The translations under genes and the position numbers were made by a program. Below are positions 1-6,800 of a stretch of DNA of 6,830 nt, in pieces. The DNA is taken from positions 1-6,830 of the forward strand of contig JACPAW010000125.1 in the NCBI GenBank assembly GCA_016180605.1, written 5' to 3'. Within the stretch, counting starts at the first letter, position 1; the number at the start of each line of letters is the position of its first letter. The notes beneath the pieces were generated by a model that had not been told where the DNA came from, did no database searches, and saw nothing but the letters and a program-made list of their open reading frames with translations. The DNA comes from Candidatus Omnitrophota bacterium. GTDB lineage: Bacteria; Omnitrophota; Gorgyraeia; Aquiviventales; Aquiviventaceae.

Positions 1-1
1 G

Positions 2-835
2 CTGCAGCAGATGAAGGCCGATGGGATACGGACCATTCGCATCATGTCCCTCTTTGCCGATTTGCGAAGTGGTATCCGGCAAGATGCGCAAGGAAACTTC
101 CTGCTCGATGCCCAGGGCCAACTCCAGTGGGACAGCAAGGCGATGGATGACTTGGTGGCCTTCTTCGAAGAGTTGGAATCCGCCGGTATCAAGGTAGTCC
201 CAGCGCTGCTTGACTTCCGTTTGGTGGATGGAATCGCGACGGAGAGTACTCCTGGTGAGAGTTGGGCGGTAGGAGAGCATCCGGAACTCTTCACCGATCC
301 TGCGATGCAGGAGAAAGCCGTAGCCCTCTTTGGCGATTTGTTCCATCGGCTTTACGATCCCAATGACGCACAGTTTGGACGGTTCAACCTGCGCCAGCTT
401 ATTCCACTCTGGCAGGTCATGAATGAGCCTGAGTCGGCAACCGGTGTGAGTTTTCCGCAAGTTCAGAGTTTCATCAACCGTTTCATCGACACCATCCACG
501 CTCAGGCGTCGGGGGCAAAGGTCAGTGTTGCCTCGACCTCCCGCGATAATGCATTTCGTCTGTGGGCGGATAGGATGGATGTGGTGAGTGTGAACTACTA
601 CTCGAAGTTCGACTCCGAGCCGTTGGATGAAAATGCCGGCCACTTTGGCTTTGGCGATAAGCCCGTCTTCATGACCGAAATGGGAGGCGGTGGCACTCAC
701 ACCCTTAGTTCAACGCTCTTAACGCTACAGCGCAACGGCTATGCGGGCGGACTATTTTGGTCGGATAGCGAGTATCCCTTTGATCAGGCGGCATACAAAC
801 AATGGGTTCAAGCGAACCAGCCAATGTGGAGCACC
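2..835 (+). other. Domain: clan GH-A (GH5-like) glycoside hydrolase, N-terminus missing
   Basis: Residues 1-278 look like a (beta/alpha)8 glycosidase that retains stereochemistry. The window opens at a helix/strand pair typical of strand 2 (QQMKADGIRTIRIMS, from residue 2). Strand 4 ends in WQVMNEPE, with N141 and E142 as the expected acid/base pair. Strand 6 gives VVSVNYYS. Strand 7 gives FMTEMGGGG with E226 as the expected nucleophile, and strand 8 gives GLFWSD with W253 as the sugar-platform aromatic. The NEP and TE-G pair about 84 residues apart fits clan GH-A, most like GH5 or a GH5-related family. Strand 1 lies upstream. Family and substrate (cellulose, mannan, a host-type glycan) cannot be told from these motifs. 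Both catalytic glutamates are present, so activity is plausible. Fusion to metallopeptidases in one chain is the odd point. Confidence 0.82.
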
Positions 836-3800
836 TATCTTCCGTTAATTACCTCGTCTGAGGTACAAGGTGCAGGGTACAAGGTACAAGGTGGGGAAAA
901 CCAGGTTGTCAGTCTTCAGCAGCCGGAAGATGTCTTTACGGCATTTGACAAAGCTGAGCACCGTGAGGTAAATCTCCACGTTTTGGAGATATCGTTCCCG
1001 TCTCTCGATCCTGCCCAGCTTTCGAATTTGGACACCACTTCTCCTGTGTCTCATTGGACATTTGAAGATGCGGCCCGATTCCGTGACTCTTTGAAAGTTC
1101 TGGAACGACAAGCCCTCTTACAGGTTGCCAAGACGCCCAAAGAGAGTTGGGTCATCACTTATCCCAAGGACCAGTTGAAGTTGGTGGAAGCCCTCTTATG
1201 GCCGCAGGTTAATGTAGAAGATCTGCCTCGTTTCGATCGTGGAGATGGGTGGGGAAGCGAAGAAGAATGGCAACAGATGCAGCAGCAGCTAACCGAGCTT
1301 TCCGCGATACCGCAATGGCGCCAGGAGAAATTCCCGCCTGAAGCTTTGGGTATGGAGGCCATTCGGATTAATAAGGGAATTACTGAAGCATCGGACAGAA
1401 GCTGGTCGCCCGAAGGACTCACAGCCGGCAACACAGCCCTGGTGTTCCGGAGTGATGGGTCATTGGACATTGGCAAGCTATCCCTTGCAGATGACATGGA
1501 TAATACGACTCAAAATACCTTTACCTTTGTCCAATGGGGCACATCTTCCTGGTTGGATGGTGAGTGGGAACTCATCGAAGGGCTAGTGAGCGAGGAGAAT
1601 CAGGGACAAGTCTATGGGTTTGCCGGGCGTCCTTTTGAGAATAAATACATTCCTATTGGAAAAAGCACGGGTGATCTTTCCACATGGTCACCTGCCACAG
1701 GGATTCAAATCACTGCCGCCCATGCCCGCAATTTCTATCATGAACTAGGACATGCCCACAATTGGCACTACGGTCCACCTTACTATTCGGATGATTCGAA
1801 ATGGCCGCAAACGGAAGCCTTTGGCGAATTCTTTGCCTATAGAACGGTGGCGGATGAGGTAGACCTCAAGGCTTATATTCCGGTTGAACGACTTAACGTT
1901 TCCGGTGTTGCTCATCCGACGACAGACGAGGATTCGAGCTCGAGAGCCCTCACTTACGCGTTAGCAGGGGAGGGATTGTGGCGTGCCGTGACCGAAGGTC
2001 ATCTTCCCTTAGATGAGGCCTTGCAGAGGTTATACGAAAACTGGCGCCAAGGTCAGTATCCAGAGGTTCTGGGATTCTTAGAGAATTTCGCAGACGAAGA
2101 CTTTGACTTCGGCCGCTTCCATATTTTTGATTCCGAGAATACCCATCCTGAGCAAACCGTCATTGCGCCAATCGTGGTTGAGGCAATGGAAGATGCAGGG
2201 AAAGCCGCTTACGCTTTCATTCCTCAGTATCGAGCAGATTCGGATACCGGTTTTGATGCCGTATTGGAAAACTGGGTCTATGCCCTGGATGATGGACGGT
2301 TTCTGGCAAGCGGGCTTCGGATGGTTCACGACAATCAGCGCTTCATCGGCGAGCATCAGGTACCGCCCGACTACTCGGGACCGATTCAAGTGAACTGGAA
2401 GTTGTCGGACGCTGGCACCGGAGAAGTATTAGAGGAAGTCAGCTACCTCTATTACTGGAAGGGTGATACTTCTGTAGATACCAATGGAGTTTTCGCGGTC
2501 GTGGATGAAGGCATGCCGACCGCCCCGGACGCTTATGAGGCGTACCTTGTCGATAAGGATTCCCAGCACGTAATCGAGCTTCCCCGCCTGCGCACGGAAG
2601 AAGGAACGATCGTCTTAGCCTTTACCGATCCGGTCTCACAACAGCGCCGCTTTGTGGCGACTCACAAGCTGCTCTATCAGCGTGGGGTTGTCATGAATGT
2701 CAGTGCCGATGAAATGATGACGCTCGGGCAGCTGATCGTCAAGTATCCTCACGTATCCCAGGCAACTCAATGGACTCCGCCGACAGATGTAATAACGGTT
2801 TATCCAGGAGAGAATCTCCAAGAGAAATTGGATGCAGAGGGGGTTTATGGGAAGAAGTTTCAGATCTTTGGAACATTGAGAGGTGAACCGCTTGATATTC
2901 CTCCTGGAGTAACCATCGAGGGAGTTGGAGATGCCACTTATATTGTGGAGTCCCAGTCGCCAACCGGTGGACAGATTGCTGGGGTGACAATGAGCAGTGG
3001 TGCCACACTGCGCAACTTAACGCTGAATGCCATGTCTGTCAAGCGCGGGGTCGCATTGCCAAGCGATGTTTATGATGCGGAAGTTGACAGAGTAAGAATC
3101 TTTACACCAGGGCCTGCCATAGTCGTGGAGGGTGGTGATTACAACAACATTGTCAACAATGAGCTTCACTCGCCATATCCATTTGTCCGTGTGACGAGCG
3201 ATGCTCGAGATGATCAAAGTTTATACAATTTCCTGTCGAACAATCCTCACTATCCGATCCCGCAGATCTTTTTGCCGCTGACTTCGTTGCCACGGATATC
3301 CCAAGAGGCTGAGACTGAGGAACCAAAAGAAGAAACAGAGGTACTTTCCGGAACGATTGGCTTATTAGGAACGAGCCAGCCACCAGTTGGAATGGCCACA
3401 AGTCCAATCCCTGCACTACTAGGATGGGCAATGAGTCATCCAGCAGCCATCTGGGAAGCCGGGCAGCAGGTGTGGCAACTCATGAACCAAGGTCCGCAGA
3501 CGGGTGTGACGCCGGTTGCTCCTATAGCTACACCGACCGCTACTCCATTCCAACTGGAGGGTATGCCGGAAGCATTGCTGGCAGCATTCGAGAGTGGTGT
3601 GTATCACGTAGAAGGTCGTACGATAACCCTTTCATTCCCAGCTCTCGATGACGCTAAATTTGCCGGTTTGAACGCGGACACCCTTATCACTGAGGATATC
3701 TGGGGGCCACAGGATGCTGCTACACTCCGCAGGATTCTCGATGCGAAAATATACAATGCCGAGAGAAGTACTCCAGGGGAAGATCGGGAATGGCCAGTTG

Positions 3801-6800
3801 GGGAACCACAGCTTATCTACTCTGAGAACTGGCAAGGAGAGTTGATCGAAAAGTTGTTGTATCCGCCGTTGGGTGCGGAAGATTTACCGATTTTCCAGAG
3901 GCCTGCCACAACTCCGTTTGTCAGTTTGTGGGAATGGATGGTCGATGGGCTTGACTACCTATCTCAATTCATACCTCAAGCTCCAGAATCCGAAGAAACC
4001 CCCGTTCGTAGAGGACCAGGACATCAGAAAATCGTTTCTCCCACAGCGCAGCTAGGCCAGCCAGCCGGGGATCTGCAAGCGGAAGATGTGCTTGTGGCGT
4101 TCAAGGATGCTCAGTATTCGGTGGATGGCCGGACCCTGGAACTATCGTTGCCGATTCTCGATCAGCTTCCAAATCTTAACCCAGCCGAACTTCAATTGAT
4201 GTCACCGCAAGAGGTGGCAGACCTTAAAACTTCTGTTTTAGAGGAACTTCAATGGACGCCAAAGGAAGCGGTGGAGCTTCGTCAGATTCTGGATGATGCA
4301 ATCGATCAGGCCTTCAAAGATAGAAGCGGCGAAGCGTGGACTACCTATCGTAATGAGAGCCAGCAAAAATGGATCGAAGCGTTGTTGTACCCGCCAATGA
4401 GTATTGCGGATGTTCCAGCTTTCGACAGAGGGGATGGTTGGAGCGATACGGAGTGGCAGCAAATGGAGGCGAAACTTGCCGAGCTTGCCCAGACGCAAGA
4501 ATGGCGCTCGAGCATTCCCGTTGAGGCAGCTTCAAAGCGGGTTAAGGTCTCCAAGTTTGAAGGGGCGAGTGGGTCACCCAATGAGCTTGCAGTCAACAAT
4601 GTTCTACCCATTTGGGAGGGTGTGGATGGTGACGACCCAGTCCTTGAGCTTACAAAACTCTCACTTCCTGCCGATGCGGATAACACTACAAACAATACCT
4701 TTTCGATTGTCCGGTGGAGTGGGCTTACGGATGACAAATGGAGGGGTATCAAGGCGGCGGTTTTGAGTGAAGAGTGGATGACGCGGTTCATCCTGCATCG
4801 TGGACGACCGTATACGCGACTACCGATCTATATCCGATTCGGTGATCCGGCGGGATGGTTTGGTGTTGGCATGCTCCAAATAAACGATGACTCTGCGGGT
4901 ACCTTGGCGCATGAGTTCAGCCATGCACATAACTGGGAGATGCACTTCGATCGATGGATAGCCGAAGGCCTTGCCGAAGCGAACAGAGCCTTTATGGTGG
5001 AAACGGATTATGCTAACGACTATGTTGCCTATGAGCAGTTTAATGAACGAGGTATAAGACCACAATCGGCAGAAGACGATATATTGGCTTACAAAGAAGC
5101 CGAATTTGGATTGTTGGAATCGCTCGGATACATTTTCGAAGATCCAAAATGGGTAGATGGAGTGGCCACTTACCTCAGTCGACTCCACGATGGACGTCCA
5201 GGTGCTCTGCCTGCATTGTATGCATTGTGGCGAGTTGGCCTCCGACCCAATCCTCTTAATTTATTTGAGGTATATCGCCATGAAGATTCAGGGGAAATCT
5301 TTGAATTTAACGACCCCCCAGAGAACCCTCCGTATCATATCTTTGGTCTGCCCGGTGTACCGTTCACAGGAGTGATTGCGCGGCCATATGCTTATCTACG
5401 TGACATCGAATCTTTTAACTTCGCCCTACAATCGGGTGAGGATAGCGACCCTCAAATCCCTGATCTGAAATTGAAGTATACGCTACACCGTCTTGATGGT
5501 TCGAAGATATCAGAGGAAGTGGCTGGGTTATTTGACTATGGCGCGCGCGGCTCTTCTTTCGTTGTAGGTCCTGTACCCGGCGAGGCCTATAGGGCCACCA
5601 TCGAAGTTTGGGATATCGAGTCCAATACGCTCTTAGGGACGGATGAGTACTTGTCTTACGCGGGTCCTGAAGATTCTACATTCGATCCTCAAGCGACCAC
5701 AGTCGTGGTTGAGTCAGGGATACCGTCTCAGTTGGATGTGTACTTTGTCCGCGGTGCCGATGGCCAGTTGCTCTGGCATGGCGACAACTACCGCGAGAGC
5801 CATTCCATTCCTTCGGGAAATGTGTTCCAGCTTCCCTACTTTCTCGGGCAGGATGGGTATGTTGTCATACGCTATGAGGATCCGGACTTAGGGCCACGAT
5901 TTACCGTGGCGAAATATCTGCTTAATAGCCGTGGGCTATCTATCAATGTGGTGGCTGATGACGCGGTGCCGGAGAGCGAACTTAGCTTTCAAATTGCAGA
6001 TGCCATTGACACTTTGGATGAGGTGACGACCTGGACGGTTCAGCGAGGACAGGATGTCCAAGCGGTCTTAAATTTGGCTTCTTTTGGGGATACGGTTGAG
6101 TTTGAAGAGCTTCCAGAAGGTGAGGTGTGGTCTGGGTCGCCGTTTGATCTTCCCCCTGGGGTTCATCTTAAAGGTAAGGGAACTGGCAGGACCATCTATA
6201 GAGTAGAGGGCCAGTCGCCTATTACGGTTGGCAGTGCTGCTACCCTAAGTGATATGACCCTCGTCTCATTCGGGGATGTGGCGGTGAAGTTTCCCGGTAC
6301 ATTAAAAGCAACCGCTGAAAACCTGGCAATTGTTGAAGGGAGATTACAATTGTATGGTGCGGATCACAATACCATCCGCAACGTCGGATTCTCAGTATCA
6401 GAGCCGCGGGTTTTGTACACCACCGATCCAAGAGGCGATGATAGTTCTGGCAATAGCGTGACGAATATCTCTGGACTGCCATCTCCTCCAGGAATGTCTC
6501 CTCGGGTGTACATCCCCATGGCTACCAATGCCGGCATCGCCGTAGGAGCTGCTACCTCATCCAAAGTATCTTCGTTGCAGCCAGTCGAGATAACCGTTTT
6601 GGCAGCGGGACAGGCGATACCGGATGAATTACCACCCATGACGGAGATTCCCGGGGAAGTCTCGGTTACGGCGATTGAAGCGGACAACACCGACTTGACG
6701 TTGAAGCCTATGCCGGGAGCCTTTACTCCGAATAAGCCCGCGTTGCACGTCAACGTGCATCAGAAGAGTACGACGGGCTCCGGTGTAAAGCTTGCCTTCG

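Noticed and set aside
2103..2393. 96-residue + frame and its antisense partner at nearly the same place
   Set aside because: Both are shadows over the sandwich region of unit 1; neither has a ribosome site in a gap, since there is no gap between genes here.
3341..3450. Possible membrane span in the apolar linker
   Set aside because: The stretch is interrupted by several Pro, Ser, Gln and His residues and lacks a continuous run of about 20 hydrophobic residues.
4404..4766. 120-residue + frame in another phase
   Set aside because: It overlaps FDRGDGW and DNTTNNTF of the real frame, which have exact partners in unit 1; the shifted frame has no such partner.
4345..4791. 148-residue open frame on the - strand
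   Set aside because: It lies fully inside the giant + frame and opposite the best conserved part of unit 3. Its protein is Ser-rich and has no recognisable domain, and the codons on + show protein-level conservation with unit 1.
5541..5551. GCGCGCGC run that could form Z-DNA or cause a frameshift
   Set aside because: It encodes GARG in frame, and the sequence on both sides aligns with the expected domain in the same frame, so there is no sign of slippage.
6364..6753. 129-residue open frame on the - strand
   Set aside because: It is opposite the end of the second beta-helix-like domain and the following region. No motif is visible, and the + frame stays open throughout.
6744..6759. Perfect inverted repeat TGCACGT-CA-ACGTGCA
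   Set aside because: It is inside coding sequence (ALHVNVHQ), has a two-base loop and no T-run, so it is neither a terminator nor a convincing operator. It is probably chance.
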